Numbered from the stretch's first letter, positions 1-9,020 are shown. The stretch is 64,000 nt of DNA from Ruegeria sp. EL01 (GCF_900313035.1 NZ_OMPS01000046.1:434001-498000), one strand, 5' to 3'. A program made the numbers and translations. The notes: generated by a model from the letters alone, not told the origin.

Positions 1-110
1 TTCGCGTTATCGACCACGGCGGGTATGCAGATCTGACACCGGCGCAGATATACACACAGCCCAAATTACAATCCTTGCGGAAGAAATTGAAGAAGATGTT
101 GAAATCATGA
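1..110 (+). CDS. C-terminal end of an unidentified protein (5' truncated)
   Basis: The frame starting at base 3 is open from the window edge to a TGA at 108-110 and gives about 35 residues. They begin RVIDHGGYADL and end in a lysine-rich tail with SLRKKLKKMLKS. The basic end and the absence of stops look like a genuine C-terminus, and a hairpin follows 10 bases later. The other two forward frames are less protein-like; one stops at 36 and the other runs on through the hairpin. The family cannot be told from so short a piece. The gene converges on the liv operon to its right. Confidence 0.45.
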   Translation, partial: RVIDHGGYADLTPAQIYTQPKLQSLRKKLKKMLKS

Positions 111-119
111 AGTTTCCGA

Positions 120-137
120 AAGGGGCGACGGCCCCTT
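120..137. terminator. Hairpin between convergent genes
   Basis: AAGGGGC pairs with GCCCCTT across a GACG loop, giving a 7-bp stem between the stop of the plus-strand partial gene (110) and the stop of the minus-strand binding-protein gene (159). Neither side has a strong T-run, so it may be a weak bidirectional terminator or an mRNA-end stabiliser. Confidence 0.45.
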
Positions 138-158
138 CCGGTTGATACTCAGACTTGG

Positions 159-1319
159 TTATTCTTCGTAAACCAACTTCCAGGCGCCATTTTCTACGAC
201 GTTCACAAACACCGTATCGGCCCCCTGATGGTCATCAGGCCCATATGAAATATGGTTTCCAACCAGCTCATCCTGATAATTGAGGGATTCCATTGCGGCG
301 ATAAAGCTCTCATGCGTAAGGTCAGGGCCTGCCGCATCCAGCGCTTTGACCATCATCTCGGCCGCTGAATAGCCAAGCATCGCAAACCCGACCGGATCTT
401 CGCCGGTTGCTGCTTTGTATTCTTCGATAAACGCGGCAGGAACCGGTTCGTCGGCGCGCGCCCACAGATCTTGCCAAGACGCAGCGGCATAGAACCCGTC
501 GGTCACGCCACCGGGCACCTGAGCTACAACGGTCAGGAAACTGGCAGAGGTGCCGAGGAACTTCATATCCTCAAGACCCATCTTTTTGGCAGTTCCAACA
601 ACGGTAATCGCCTGACGCACACCAAGTGCCATCGTGACGATGCCACAGCCTTCGTCCTTAAGCTTGCTGAGCGAGCCAACAAAGTCCGTCTCATCCGGTT
701 TATGCGTGGTTTCCGCCGCAAATGAGATGCCAGCCTCTTCGGCACCGGCTTTGCTGCCTTCCAGAATTTCCTCACCAAAATCAGTGGGCAGGTACATGGT
801 GCAAACTGCCTGAGAGCCGAACTGATCGGCCAGGTATTTCACACCGATGCGGCTCTGATCAAAATAGGTCGAGAAGGATGTGAACTTGTTGTCCATCGGC
901 TCTTGCAGCATCTGCCGGGCCGCGGTCAGGGGGGCGACGTTCGGGATGCCCTTGGGATCCAGCAGTTTGAACCCGGCCACGTTCATCGGTGTGCCCAGCG
1001 ATTGCAGCATGGCAAACACTTTGTCGCGGTTCAGCAGCTTGTTATACCCCTGCATCGCGCGCGGCATCTGATAGCCGTTATCCTCGACCACAAAGCGGAT
1101 GGTGCGGCCATGCACACCGCCTTCGGCGTTGACCCGATCAAAGACCACATTGGCGCCCTTGGTCGCCGGGACGCCGACCGCGGCAAAAATCCCGCTCAGG
1201 TCATTGACCGAGCCTATGACGATTTCATCGTCGGATACGCCTTGCGTGTCTGCCCAAGCCAGCGTCGCTGACGCCGTCAAAGCGGTGGCCGTGGCCAGCC
1301 GTTTGAAAATGGTGCTCAT
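159..1319 (-). CDS. Branched-chain amino acid-type ABC transporter substrate-binding protein (LivK family)
   Basis: A 386-residue periplasmic binding protein of the type I fold used by HAAT/liv transporters. The start at 1319 (MSTIFKRLATATAL) follows a strong GGGAGG ribosome site; an in-frame start 45 bases upstream has none. Residues 1-23 form a signal peptide cleaved near AWA-DTQ. The mature protein opens with the family pattern DDEIVIGSVNDLSG and contains the usual NAEGGVHGR element. It is the last gene of the liv operon, after the acyl-CoA ligase, which suggests a ligand that is CoA-activated after uptake (for example an aromatic or aliphatic carboxylate) rather than leucine itself. The family is certain; the ligand is not known. 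Confidence 0.9.
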   Translation of the reverse strand: MSTIFKRLATATALTASATLAWADTQGVSDDEIVIGSVNDLSGIFAAVGVPATKGANVVFDRVNAEGGVHGRTIRFVVEDNGYQMPRAMQGYNKLLNRDKVFAMLQSLGTPMNVAGFKLLDPKGIPNVAPLTAARQMLQEPMDNKFTSFSTYFDQSRIGVKYLADQFGSQAVCTMYLPTDFGEEILEGSKAGAEEAGISFAAETTHKPDETDFVGSLSKLKDEGCGIVTMALGVRQAITVVGTAKKMGLEDMKFLGTSASFLTVVAQVPGGVTDGFYAAASWQDLWARADEPVPAAFIEEYKAATGEDPVGFAMLGYSAAEMMVKALDAAGPDLTHESFIAAMESLNYQDELVGNHISYGPDDHQGADTVFVNVVENGAWKLVYEE

Positions 1320-1344
1320 CTTTTTCCTCCCTTTAATCCCTTGT

Positions 1345-3231
1345 CTAATTGTACATGTCTTCAATGAGATGTCCGTGTTTCTTTTCCACCAGCCCGCGTT
1401 TCAATTTCATTGTCGCGGTCAGCTCATCGTCTTCAGCGGTCAGCAAAACGTCGATCAGCCGAAAATCCTTGATCTGTTCAACGCGCGCGAACTCCTTGTT
1501 CACCGCAGCCACTTCGGCGCCGATCAGTTCTTTCACTGCGGATGCCGCGCAGAGAGAAGCGAAATTCGAGAACGGAATTTTCCGATCCTGTGCGAATTTT
1601 TCAACATTTTCCTGATCGATCATGATCAGAGCCGACAGGAACTTTCGCTGATCTCCGATAATCACAGCATCAGAAACATAGTGACTGAACTTCAATCGGC
1701 TTTCGATCTCGGCCGGGGTGATATTCTTGCCGCCCGCAGTGATGATGATGTCTTTCAGACGGCCGGTGATGGTGATGTAGCCGTCTTCATCGATATGGCC
1801 CAGATCGCCCGTGCGCAGCCAACCGTCCGAGGTAAATGTTTCTGCGGTTTTGGCATTGTTGCGCCAATACCCCTGAAAGACATTCATACCCTTCAGTTGG
1901 ATTTCACCCTGATCCGAAATGCGGATGTCATTGCCTGCGACAGCCCGGCCAATTGTCCCGATTCTGTTTTCCTCTGTCGTGTTCAGTGACGCGAGACCTG
2001 CCGTTTCCGTCATCCCGAACCCTTCGACCAGAGGAACGCCAATGGCCCAATACCATTTTAGCAATTCCGTCGAAATCGGAGCCGCACCCGAACCACCGCG
2101 CCGCAGTCTGTCCATTCCCAGCATCCGTCGCACATTTTTTAGGACCAGATGATCCCAAACCCAATACCGGGCGGCAACGCCGACAGGGACGGGTGTGCCG
2201 GTTGTCAGATATTCCGCCCGCGCCAGCCCCGCCTTCAAGGCCATCCCAAAGGCCAGACGCCCCAAAGGTGTCGCGTCTTGGGTCAGGATTTGGACCTGAG
2301 AATAGATCTTCTCCCACACACGCGGCACCGCTGTGAAGGTGCTGGGCGACACCTCTTGCAAGTTGGCAAACACCGTCTCGGGGCTTTCCGCGAAATTTAC
2401 AGTGCATCTGCCCGCCAGCGGGTAAAAGACCGATACATCGCGTTCAAGGATATGACACAGCGGCAGAAAACACAGCTGTTCGTCACTTGCCAAAGTAGGC
2501 AGGGCGCGGGCACCAGATTCGATGGCGGCGAGTATGTTTTCATGGCTTAGCATTGCGCCTTTGGGCTGGCCGGTTGTTCCGGACGTATAGACCAGCAACG
2601 CGGTATCTTGCGGTTTTGCCAGCGCAATTTCTGCTTCAAACATGCCAGAGTGTTCGGCCTCAGCCTGTTTGCCGATGTCGTACAGGTCTTTGATCATCAT
2701 GCAGCGCGGGTGATCCAGATCGTGCAGGCCTTCGTCTTCCAGGATGATGACTCTGAGCAGATCGGGAACTTCGGCCTCGATCTCCAGAAACTTGTCCAGC
2801 TGTTCCTCGTCCTCGACGATCAGAAATCGGCTGCCGCTGTCATTGATCAGGTACTGCAACTGGCTGGCGGCATCCGTGGTATAGACACCCGAGGAGATCC
2901 CGCCGATCCCTTGAATGCCCATGTCGAACCAGGCCCACTCCTTGCGATCCTCGGACAGAACCGAAACCACGTCACCACGTTCCAGCCCCAATTGACGCAA
3001 ACCCAGTCCGATCCATTTGGCATGCTGCCAGTAGTCGCTCCAGGAATAGGATTTCCAGACACCGAGGTCTTTTTCTCGATGTGCAGTGCGATCACCCAAC
3101 TCGGCGCAGCGACTTTGGAACAGCTGGCAAATCGTGACGCACCCATCCACACGCAGCGGGCGCTGTCCCGGAGTTGCGTTGAACTGAACACCGTTGATCG
3201 TGATCTGCGCGGGCAGGGGGCTGTTCTCCAT
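1345..3231 (-). CDS. AMP-dependent long-chain acyl-CoA synthetase/ligase
   Basis: A 628-residue ANL-superfamily enzyme expected to adenylate a carboxylic acid and transfer it to CoA in the cytoplasm. The P-loop-like motif TSGTTGQPKG lies near residues 216-225, followed by EGFGMTETAG, the hinge region WLRTGDLG, and GRLKDIIITAGGKNITP in the C-terminal domain. Length and motifs fit the FadD15/long-chain group. The ATG at 3231 has GGAGGTG just upstream, made from the end of livF (stop at 3237), so the two are translationally close; the longer GTG start is less likely. Its place between livF and the binding-protein gene suggests it activates the acid brought in by this transporter. The substrate cannot be read from sequence. 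Confidence 0.9.
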   Translation of the reverse strand: MENSPLPAQITINGVQFNATPGQRPLRVDGCVTICQLFQSRCAELGDRTAHREKDLGVWKSYSWSDYWQHAKWIGLGLRQLGLERGDVVSVLSEDRKEWAWFDMGIQGIGGISSGVYTTDAASQLQYLINDSGSRFLIVEDEEQLDKFLEIEAEVPDLLRVIILEDEGLHDLDHPRCMMIKDLYDIGKQAEAEHSGMFEAEIALAKPQDTALLVYTSGTTGQPKGAMLSHENILAAIESGARALPTLASDEQLCFLPLCHILERDVSVFYPLAGRCTVNFAESPETVFANLQEVSPSTFTAVPRVWEKIYSQVQILTQDATPLGRLAFGMALKAGLARAEYLTTGTPVPVGVAARYWVWDHLVLKNVRRMLGMDRLRRGGSGAAPISTELLKWYWAIGVPLVEGFGMTETAGLASLNTTEENRIGTIGRAVAGNDIRISDQGEIQLKGMNVFQGYWRNNAKTAETFTSDGWLRTGDLGHIDEDGYITITGRLKDIIITAGGKNITPAEIESRLKFSHYVSDAVIIGDQRKFLSALIMIDQENVEKFAQDRKIPFSNFASLCAASAVKELIGAEVAAVNKEFARVEQIKDFRLIDVLLTAEDDELTATMKLKRGLVEKKHGHLIEDMYN

Positions 3232-3236
3232 CCGGG

Positions 3237-4010
3237 TCACCTCCACGTCTTTTTACGCTTCCAGCGGCGATTTTCGCGCGCGCCATCTTGCTGAGCGCCA
3301 AGGTAGAAATCCTGAATGTCTTCGGATTCTAGCAGAACATCTGCCGCGCCATCCATGACAATGCGGCCAACCTCCATGACATATCCATGATCGGCCAGTT
3401 CCAATGCTGCGTGGGCGTTTTGTTCAACCAGCATCATTGTCATGTTCTGTTCTTCGTTCAGGCGTTTGAGGATGCCGAAGATCTCTTGCACCAGCAGCGG
3501 AGAAAGCCCGAGGGAGGGTTCGTCCAACAGCATGATTTTGGGATTGGCCATCAGACCACGTCCGATCGCCAGCATCTGCTGTTGCCCGCCGGACAAGGTT
3601 CCGGCCTCTTGCTGGCGACGGTCTTTCAGAACCGGAAAGTAATCGAATACCAGTTCCCGGTCGCGTTCGATCTGCGCTTTGTCCTTGAGTGTGTACGCCC
3701 CAAGGCTCAGGTTGTCATTCACTGTGAGCAGGGGAAAGACTTCGCGCCCTTCGGGGACATGGACGATGCCTTTTTGTACGACCTTATGCGGTTCAGACCC
3801 TTGGATGTCCCGCCCATCAAAGGTGATCTTGCCCTTTTCAGGGTCCATCACACCGGACACGGTCTTCATCAGTGTTGTCTTGCCCGCACCGTTGGCCCCA
3901 AGAATAGAAACGATCTGACCTGGGTGAACATCCAGCGAGACACCGCGAATGGCCATGATCGGACCATAGAAACTCTCGATATTGCGGATCTTCAGGATTG
4001 GCTCGCTCAT
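3237..4010 (-). CDS. livF: ABC transporter ATP-binding protein, LivF type
   Basis: A 257-residue ATPase subunit of a HAAT-family importer. Walker A is GANGAGKTT, the signature is LSGGQQQM and Walker B is IMLLDEPSLGL, followed by the VEQNA H-loop region typical of LivF. It starts with ATG overlapping the livG stop by four bases (ATGA), and the acyl-CoA ligase gene starts five bases after its own stop, so all are probably co-transcribed and translationally coupled. The last 20 residues (ARENRRWKRKKTWR) form an unusually basic tail. Works as a heterodimer with LivG on the inner face of the membrane. Confidence 0.93.
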   Translation of the reverse strand: MSEPILKIRNIESFYGPIMAIRGVSLDVHPGQIVSILGANGAGKTTLMKTVSGVMDPEKGKITFDGRDIQGSEPHKVVQKGIVHVPEGREVFPLLTVNDNLSLGAYTLKDKAQIERDRELVFDYFPVLKDRRQQEAGTLSGGQQQMLAIGRGLMANPKIMLLDEPSLGLSPLLVQEIFGILKRLNEEQNMTMMLVEQNAHAALELADHGYVMEVGRIVMDGAADVLLESEDIQDFYLGAQQDGARENRRWKRKKTWR

Positions 4011-4771
4011 GAAGCTTTCCCCAGATACGCCTCGATCACGGCGGGGTGCGACTGCACCTCGACTGGGGTGCCAAGGGCCAGTTTTGCCCCGTCGGCCATG
4101 GCCAAAACGCGATCAGACACGCCGGACACCAGCCCCATGTCATGCTCAACCATCAACACCGTGATTCCCATCTGCCGCCGGATATCGTCGATCCACCAAC
4201 GCATGTCCGTAGTCTCTTCGACCGACAGGCCCGAGGCCGGTTCGTCCAGCAGCAATAATTTGGGGTCGGTGGCCAAGGCACGGGCGACCTCGACCACTTT
4301 GCGCACACCGTAGGGCAGGCCCGAAATCATCTTGTCGCGGAAGGCCTGCAGGTCAAGAAAATCGATGATTTCTTCGACTTTTTCGCGGTTCTCCAGTTCT
4401 TGCCGCCGCGCCGAGGGGCTAAACAGGATCTCTGAAATCAAATTGGTCTTGCGATGCCGATGCCGCCCGACCAGCAGGTTTTGCAAGACGGTCGCGTGTT
4501 CGAACAGCTCGATATTCTGAAACGTGCGCGCGACGCCATATTCAGCGACGCCCGAGGGTTTCACCTGCAACAGGTCATGCCCGTCAAACCGGATCGATCC
4601 CGCGTGTGGATCGTAAAAGCGCGAAATCAGGTTGAATACAGTGGATTTACCGGCACCGTTGGGGCCAACGATGGCAAATACCTCGCCTTCTTGAACCTCG
4701 AACGACAGATCATTCACGGCAGTCAGGCCACCGAACTTTAGCGTGACGTTTTCAAACTCCAGCATACTCAT
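4007..4771 (-). CDS. livG: ABC transporter ATP-binding protein, LivG type
   Basis: A 254-residue ATPase. Walker A is GPNGAGKST, Walker B is LLLLDEPASGL, and the H-loop lies in VLMVEHDMGLV. The signature region reads LPYGVRKVVEVARAL, the variant form seen in many LivG proteins in place of LSGGQ. It pairs with LivF. Start and stop both overlap the neighbours by four bases (ATGA junctions with livM before and livF after), a sign of a tightly coupled operon. Confidence 0.93.
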   Translation of the reverse strand: MSMLEFENVTLKFGGLTAVNDLSFEVQEGEVFAIVGPNGAGKSTVFNLISRFYDPHAGSIRFDGHDLLQVKPSGVAEYGVARTFQNIELFEHATVLQNLLVGRHRHRKTNLISEILFSPSARRQELENREKVEEIIDFLDLQAFRDKMISGLPYGVRKVVEVARALATDPKLLLLDEPASGLSVEETTDMRWWIDDIRRQMGITVLMVEHDMGLVSGVSDRVLAMADGAKLALGTPVEVQSHPAVIEAYLGKAS

Positions 4772-5865
4772 CTCAGACGCTCCGTCTTGAGATAGGATTT
4801 CTGCCGTTTGAACATGTCCTTGCGGTAGAAGGGGAAAAGCTCGAACCAGGTGCGGATTTTCAGCCAGCGGCCATACATGCCCATGGGTTCGAACAGGATA
4901 AAGCAGATCAGGATCACGCCGAAGATGCCAAATTCCAGCCCCGGAATGGCGACCGTGTTGCCACCAAACGCGGCGGCAACGTATTCCTTCGAGATCGACA
5001 GGAACTGCGGCAGAAATCCGATGACGATGGCACCAAGAAAGGCGCCATGGATCGAACCCAGCCCACCGATGACGATCATCATCAGCAACTGGATCGAGAT
5101 CAGGACGCTAAACGTTTCGTTGTTGAACGCGCCGGCATAAAGCCCCATCAACGCACCCGCCCATCCGGTCACGGCGCAAGACAGTGCAAACGAGAGGGTC
5201 TTGGTTTTGGCAACATCCACGCCCATCGCCTGCGCCGAGACTTCGGAATCGCGCACGGCAATGAAGCTGCGCCCCAACGGCGCGCGCAGCAGATTGATGT
5301 ATCCAAGGGTGACCACAATGGCGACGATCAGGACCAGCCAGAAAAACTGATCCGGTGTCGCCCAACGGTCGACCAGATGACCGAAGATTTCCACGCCACC
5401 TAGATACTTACCCGCGACACCGCCGGTGATCGGCTCGGCCAATACAATGACATCGTCCATCAGAATGGACAGGGCCATGGTGAATATCGCGAGGTATATG
5501 CCATGCAGGCGCAGGGCAGGGATGGCAACCGTCACTCCGGCAACCCCGGTCAGGATACCCGCCAGAGGGAAGGCAATCAGGAAGGGAACCCCGGCCTCGA
5601 TCAGGATGGCATTGGCATAACAGCCAAAAGCCAGAAAGGCTGCGTGGCCCAGGCTGACCTGACCCGTGTGCCCCGTCAGGATCATCAAGCCAAGACCGGC
5701 GATGGCCCAGATCAGGACGTTGGTCAGCTCGCCAAGGTAGAAATCGTCCAGCAGCCAGGGTGCTGCGGCAACAATTATCAGCAAGATCAGGTACATGGTT
5801 AGTTGAAAACTGTCCTTCCACGGCCTGATATCCTGCATGTAATCCGTTTTGAAAACAATCCGCAT
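4768..5865 (-). CDS. livM: Branched-chain amino acid-type ABC transporter permease, LivM type
   Basis: A 365-residue polytopic inner-membrane protein. The family core GLGLMILTGHTGQVSLGHAAFLAFGCY is visible near residues 50-85, together with the EAA-like loop LGRSFIAVRDSEVSAQAMGVD. The start at 5865 (MRIVFKTDYMQD) lies four bases after the livH stop. The open frame extends upstream to 5988, but that part overlaps livH in another frame and is arginine-rich, so it is not used. Forms the transmembrane channel with LivH. The C-terminal segment after about residue 320 (GMYGRWLKIRTWFELFPFYRKD) is an amphipathic basic tail. Confidence 0.92.
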   Translation of the reverse strand: MRIVFKTDYMQDIRPWKDSFQLTMYLILLIIVAAAPWLLDDFYLGELTNVLIWAIAGLGLMILTGHTGQVSLGHAAFLAFGCYANAILIEAGVPFLIAFPLAGILTGVAGVTVAIPALRLHGIYLAIFTMALSILMDDVIVLAEPITGGVAGKYLGGVEIFGHLVDRWATPDQFFWLVLIVAIVVTLGYINLLRAPLGRSFIAVRDSEVSAQAMGVDVAKTKTLSFALSCAVTGWAGALMGLYAGAFNNETFSVLISIQLLMMIVIGGLGSIHGAFLGAIVIGFLPQFLSISKEYVAAAFGGNTVAIPGLEFGIFGVILICFILFEPMGMYGRWLKIRTWFELFPFYRKDMFKRQKSYLKTERLR

Positions 5866-5869
5866 GCGT

Positions 5870-6745
5870 CTAGACCTTCTTGACCCGAACCTGACTGAAC
5901 AGCCCGTTGGGGCGGAATATGAGGACGGCCAGAAGTAAGGCGTAAGGTGCAATCTGACTGTAACCCGCAGCAATGTAGCGGCTGGCAAAGGGTTCGATTA
6001 CGCCAACGATCAACCCTCCGGCCAAGGCACCGGGCAGGCTGCCGAACCCACCGATCACGGCGGCAGCAAAAGCTTTGATTCCCAACAGGCCAGTGGTTGG
6101 ATCGACAGACCCTTTGGCCGCAAAGAGAATGCCGGCGATACCGGCAACCACTCCGGCTAAGGCCCAGATAATCCCCTGAACACGTTTGACGGGGACACCC
6201 ATGTAATAGGCGGCCAACTGGTTCTGCGACGCGCCCTGCATCGCCAGACCCAACTTGGTTTTGCTGAAAAAGACATACAGGCCCCAGGTCAGCAAGACGG
6301 TAACGACAATGACGGCCACATCCTCCATCCCCAGCACCAACCCGCCAAACCGAACTTCTTTGCCAGCCAACGGGTTTTGCAGCGTCTGCGGTTCGTGACC
6401 CCAGATCAAACCGGCAGCAAATCGGATCACAAAACCCAATGCGATGGTGAGGATAACAACAGCGGTCTGACTTTCCCCAAACAGGCGGCGGATGATCAGG
6501 CGATCCAGAAGGTAGCCCAAAGCCCCCATGATCCCCAGTGAGATCGGCAGGGCCAGCCAAAAGGGCAAGCCCATATATTCGGTATTTGTCAGGCCAATGG
6601 TCACAAAGGCGCCCAGCATCATGAAATCGCCTTGCGCGAAGTTCACAGCCTCGGTCGCCTTGTAGATCAGAACAAAACCAAGCGCGATCAGGCCGTAGAC
6701 ACAGCCATTCGCCAGCCCGCTGATCAGCAGCTGCGCGTTATCCAA
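5870..6745 (-). CDS. livH: Branched-chain amino acid-type ABC transporter permease, LivH type
   Basis: A 291-residue membrane protein with about eight hydrophobic segments and the typical opening GLANGCVYGLIALGFVLIYK followed by VNFAQGDFMMLGAF. The start is a TTG at 6745 preceded at good spacing by GGGGAGGAG; no suitable ATG is available, so this is an unusual but well-supported start codon. First gene of the operon livH-livM-livG-livF-ligase-binding protein. The 74 bases upstream separate it from an oxidoreductase gene on the same strand, so read-through from that gene is possible. Confidence 0.92.
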   Translation of the reverse strand: MDNAQLLISGLANGCVYGLIALGFVLIYKATEAVNFAQGDFMMLGAFVTIGLTNTEYMGLPFWLALPISLGIMGALGYLLDRLIIRRLFGESQTAVVILTIALGFVIRFAAGLIWGHEPQTLQNPLAGKEVRFGGLVLGMEDVAVIVVTVLLTWGLYVFFSKTKLGLAMQGASQNQLAAYYMGVPVKRVQGIIWALAGVVAGIAGILFAAKGSVDPTTGLLGIKAFAAAVIGGFGSLPGALAGGLIVGVIEPFASRYIAAGYSQIAPYALLLAVLIFRPNGLFSQVRVKKV

Positions 6746-6819
6746 ACTCTCCTCCCCATGTCGGTTGGCCGACGTTTGAACCGCGCGCTGATTTGCTTAG
6801 ATGCGCGGGTCTTGTTCTA

Positions 6820-7848
6820 CTATGGCGTGATAATCACCTTTCCGTCACTCTTTTTCAGCGCATCTGCGAGATTTGGGATCAAATTTTTCAACGTAAGCCG
6901 TTCCGAGACATCGGTTTTCCACCGGCCATCGGCAAAACGCGCCTGAACCTCGGCCACCACACGCATCTGATCGGCGGGGGGCGTGGACATCATCCATTGG
7001 GTCAGCCAGAACCCCTCGATCCGCTTGCCCATGAAGATCAGCTGCCCCGGCTGGGTCAGGGTAGGGAGTTCACTGCCCAGCTTGCCATAGCAAACCCAGC
7101 GCGCCTGATTGGGCATGGCGCAGAACAACTGTTCCGAAAGCTGATCCATGACGGCGTCCAGGAACACGCGCGGTTTCATCGTTGCGCTCAGATCCGCGAA
7201 TTTCTGCGTGACGTCCGGATCGGTGGTGACCAGAACTTCGGATGCCCCGAGGTTTTTCAGCGACTCCACCGTCTCTTCACGGCGGACCAAAGCGATAGGC
7301 TTCAAACCAAGATCCCGGCCCAGGCTACACATCAGTTTGCCAAGCTGACTGGTCGCGGCAGAAACGACAAACGCCTCGCCAGCTTCTTTCGCCATATCGA
7401 CCATTGCCATCGCGGTCAGCGGGTTCACAATCTGTGCGGCCCCGTCATCGTCCGAGATATCTGGGCGCAGCGGGATGCACATTTGCATCTGGGTAACAAC
7501 ATATTCAGCCCAGGCCCCGGAACCTGCCGCAACAAAGGCGACGCGCTGGCCTTGCAGCGCCTCGGCGCCCTTGCCTGTTGCGACGACATCCCCGCACCCT
7601 TCGAAACCGGCTGCTGTACCCTTGAAGCGCGGCTGACCGTACTCGCCTTTGATGAAATGTATGTCAGACGGGTTGACCGAGGCGGTCCGCAAACGGATCA
7701 GAACCTGACCCGGACCCGGCTCTGGAACAGGCAATTCCGCCTCTGCCAGCCAATCCGCAGCGTCTTCGATCACCGGCCCCGTCATCGCACCGGAGTATCC
7801 ATCGTATTTCAAAGTTGTAGCGAACATCGAAGAAGGCAGAGCAGACAT
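6820..7848 (-). CDS. Zinc-free MDR-family oxidoreductase (quinone reductase / enoyl reductase-like)
   Basis: A 342-residue medium-chain dehydrogenase/reductase. The GroES-like N-terminal part has EPGPGQVLIRLRTASVNPSDIHFIKG, then the Rossmann part with VSAATSQLGKLMCSLGRD in place of the usual GxGxxG, and RREETVESLKNLGASEVL at the cofactor-binding step. Catalytic zinc ligands are not evident, so a zinc-independent NADPH-dependent reductase is more likely than an alcohol dehydrogenase. The start at 7848 follows AAGGATG; the 38-residue extension upstream has no ribosome site. It is the nearest upstream gene to livH on the same strand and could act on the imported and CoA-activated substrate, but that is inference. 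Confidence 0.82.
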   Translation of the reverse strand: MSALPSSMFATTLKYDGYSGAMTGPVIEDAADWLAEAELPVPEPGPGQVLIRLRTASVNPSDIHFIKGEYGQPRFKGTAAGFEGCGDVVATGKGAEALQGQRVAFVAAGSGAWAEYVVTQMQMCIPLRPDISDDDGAAQIVNPLTAMAMVDMAKEAGEAFVVSAATSQLGKLMCSLGRDLGLKPIALVRREETVESLKNLGASEVLVTTDPDVTQKFADLSATMKPRVFLDAVMDQLSEQLFCAMPNQARWVCYGKLGSELPTLTQPGQLIFMGKRIEGFWLTQWMMSTPPADQMRVVAEVQARFADGRWKTDVSERLTLKNLIPNLADALKKSDGKVIITP

Positions 7849-8028
7849 TTTTTCATCCTTAAAAAGCGTATGTATAACACGCGATCGGGTAACCGATAAC
7901 CGGGGTTCAGGCGGGGAAGCTCTAGCTGTGGTACAGGCTGGAGTTTGAAGCAAATCAAACAAAAGCCGCGCGCCGGGTCAACCAAACCGGGCACTGACGT
8001 CGCGGCACCTTATCAGAAGCACGGCAAA

Positions 8029-8051
8029 GGGCCGACCCGACGGGTCGGCCC
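8029..8051 (-). terminator. Rho-independent terminator of the alanine-rich protein gene
   Basis: A perfect 10-bp stem, GGGCCGACCC with GGGTCGGCCC around a three-base loop, starts nine bases beyond the stop codon at 8060 when read on the minus strand. It is followed by a short TTT run, so it is probably a terminator of modest strength. Confidence 0.65.
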
Positions 8052-8059
8052 GATGGTTT

Positions 8060-8650
8060 TTATTGTTGTGTCAACAGGTTGCGCAGATCCTGCATTTTTT
8101 CGACAACCAATTCCGGCGAGGCCTTGATGTCATCAAGGATCCGGATTGCGCCAGTCTTAATGTCCTGGGTCAAAGTGCTGTTCTCGACGGAAGCGACCAT
8201 GGTCTCATAATCGAAATTCTGTGCTGTCAGCATGCCTCCCTGAATCCAGGAATTGAACAGGTCCTGACCTTGACCTGCGACTGCAGCAACTTGATCGCCG
8301 GCCTGTTCGGCAACATCCGAGGCCTGATCAGCAACCGAAGACGCAGCTTCGGACGCTTGTTCGGTCAGTGAGGACGCGGCATCGCCAACTTGCTCTGCAG
8401 CGGCGTCAACGGCATCTGCAGCTTGATCCGTCAAAGACGTGGCCGCGTCAGCAGTTTCGTCCGTGGCGGTATCTGCCGCATCCGTCGCGGCGTCCTGAGC
8501 GGCCGAAACGGTTTCGTCCACCGCATCATTAACATCCTGTTCCGCGGCCTGAAGCTGTTCGGCCGGGGTTGGCTCGGCTTGGTTGAGGTAAAGATATCCG
8601 CCAGCGCCGATTGCGGCGATGACGACTGCAACAATAAGAGTACGCGACAT
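8060..8650 (-). CDS. Membrane-anchored or exported alanine-rich protein with 11-residue repeats
   Basis: A 196-residue protein of no recognised family. Residues 4-22 (TLIVAVVIAAIGAGGYLYL) form a single hydrophobic segment, an anchor or uncleaved signal. Residues about 30-130 are rich in Ala, Asp, Gln, Ser and Thr. Within them five consecutive 11-residue units at 66-120 each end in DQ or EQ (for example VGDAASSLTEQ and ASEAASSVADQ), a pattern expected to form a long amphipathic helix as in LEA-like proteins. The C-terminal part, residues about 130-196, is a separate ordinary sequence ending DLRNLLTQQ. The start at 8650 has GGAGACACAC before it. Probably a periplasmic helical spacer or stress protein; the function is unknown. 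Confidence 0.75.
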   Translation of the reverse strand: MSRTLIVAVVIAAIGAGGYLYLNQAEPTPAEQLQAAEQDVNDAVDETVSAAQDAATDAADTATDETADAATSLTDQAADAVDAAAEQVGDAASSLTEQASEAASSVADQASDVAEQAGDQVAAVAGQGQDLFNSWIQGGMLTAQNFDYETMVASVENSTLTQDIKTGAIRILDDIKASPELVVEKMQDLRNLLTQQ

Positions 8651-8910
8651 GTGTGTCTCCTTTGGAAAATGTGTCGCCGGGATGGGTCAACGCTAGCGAG
8701 TCGCAAAGGGGAATTCCCGAGAAATGTCAGCAGAATACGGGCATGAGCCATGCTACGCTGATCTGGCAGGTGGGGCGTGGCGATAACACGCCAACACACT
8801 TGCGCACAGTTATTTTCTTGCTCTGAACACCTTGCAACCATCACGATCAGTCCAACAGGCGGCGATGCGGTTGATTTGCACTGTCGGAAGGGTTTGCAAC
8901 TCTGGAAGAG

Positions 8911-9000
8911 TGGCGGAGAGACAGGGATTCGAACCCTGGGTAGGCTTGCACCCACAACGGTTTTCGAGACCGCCCCGTTCGACCACTCCGGCACCTCTCC
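8911..9000 (-). tRNA. tRNA-Ser (anticodon CGA)
   Basis: The reverse complement begins GGAGAGGTGCCGGAGTGG and ends with TTCGAATCC followed by the acceptor strand and an encoded CCA. The anticodon loop is CTCGAAA with anticodon CGA, reading UCG. The long variable arm of about 15 bases is the class II mark of serine tRNA. The 7-bp acceptor stem closes with one G-U pair. A promoter is seen just upstream at 9021-9049. Confidence 0.95.
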
Positions 9001-9020
9001 GCGGGGGGCTGTGAGGGGGG

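Noticed and set aside
1099..1989. Plus-strand open frame of 296 codons over the liv binding-protein and ligase genes
   Set aside because: It is antisense to two well-matched genes, lacks a ribosome site and shows no family motif; such frames are common opposite GC-rich genes.
5799..6560. 253-codon minus frame overlapping livH
   Set aside because: It is another reading frame of livH, arginine/cysteine-rich and without hydrophobic segments.
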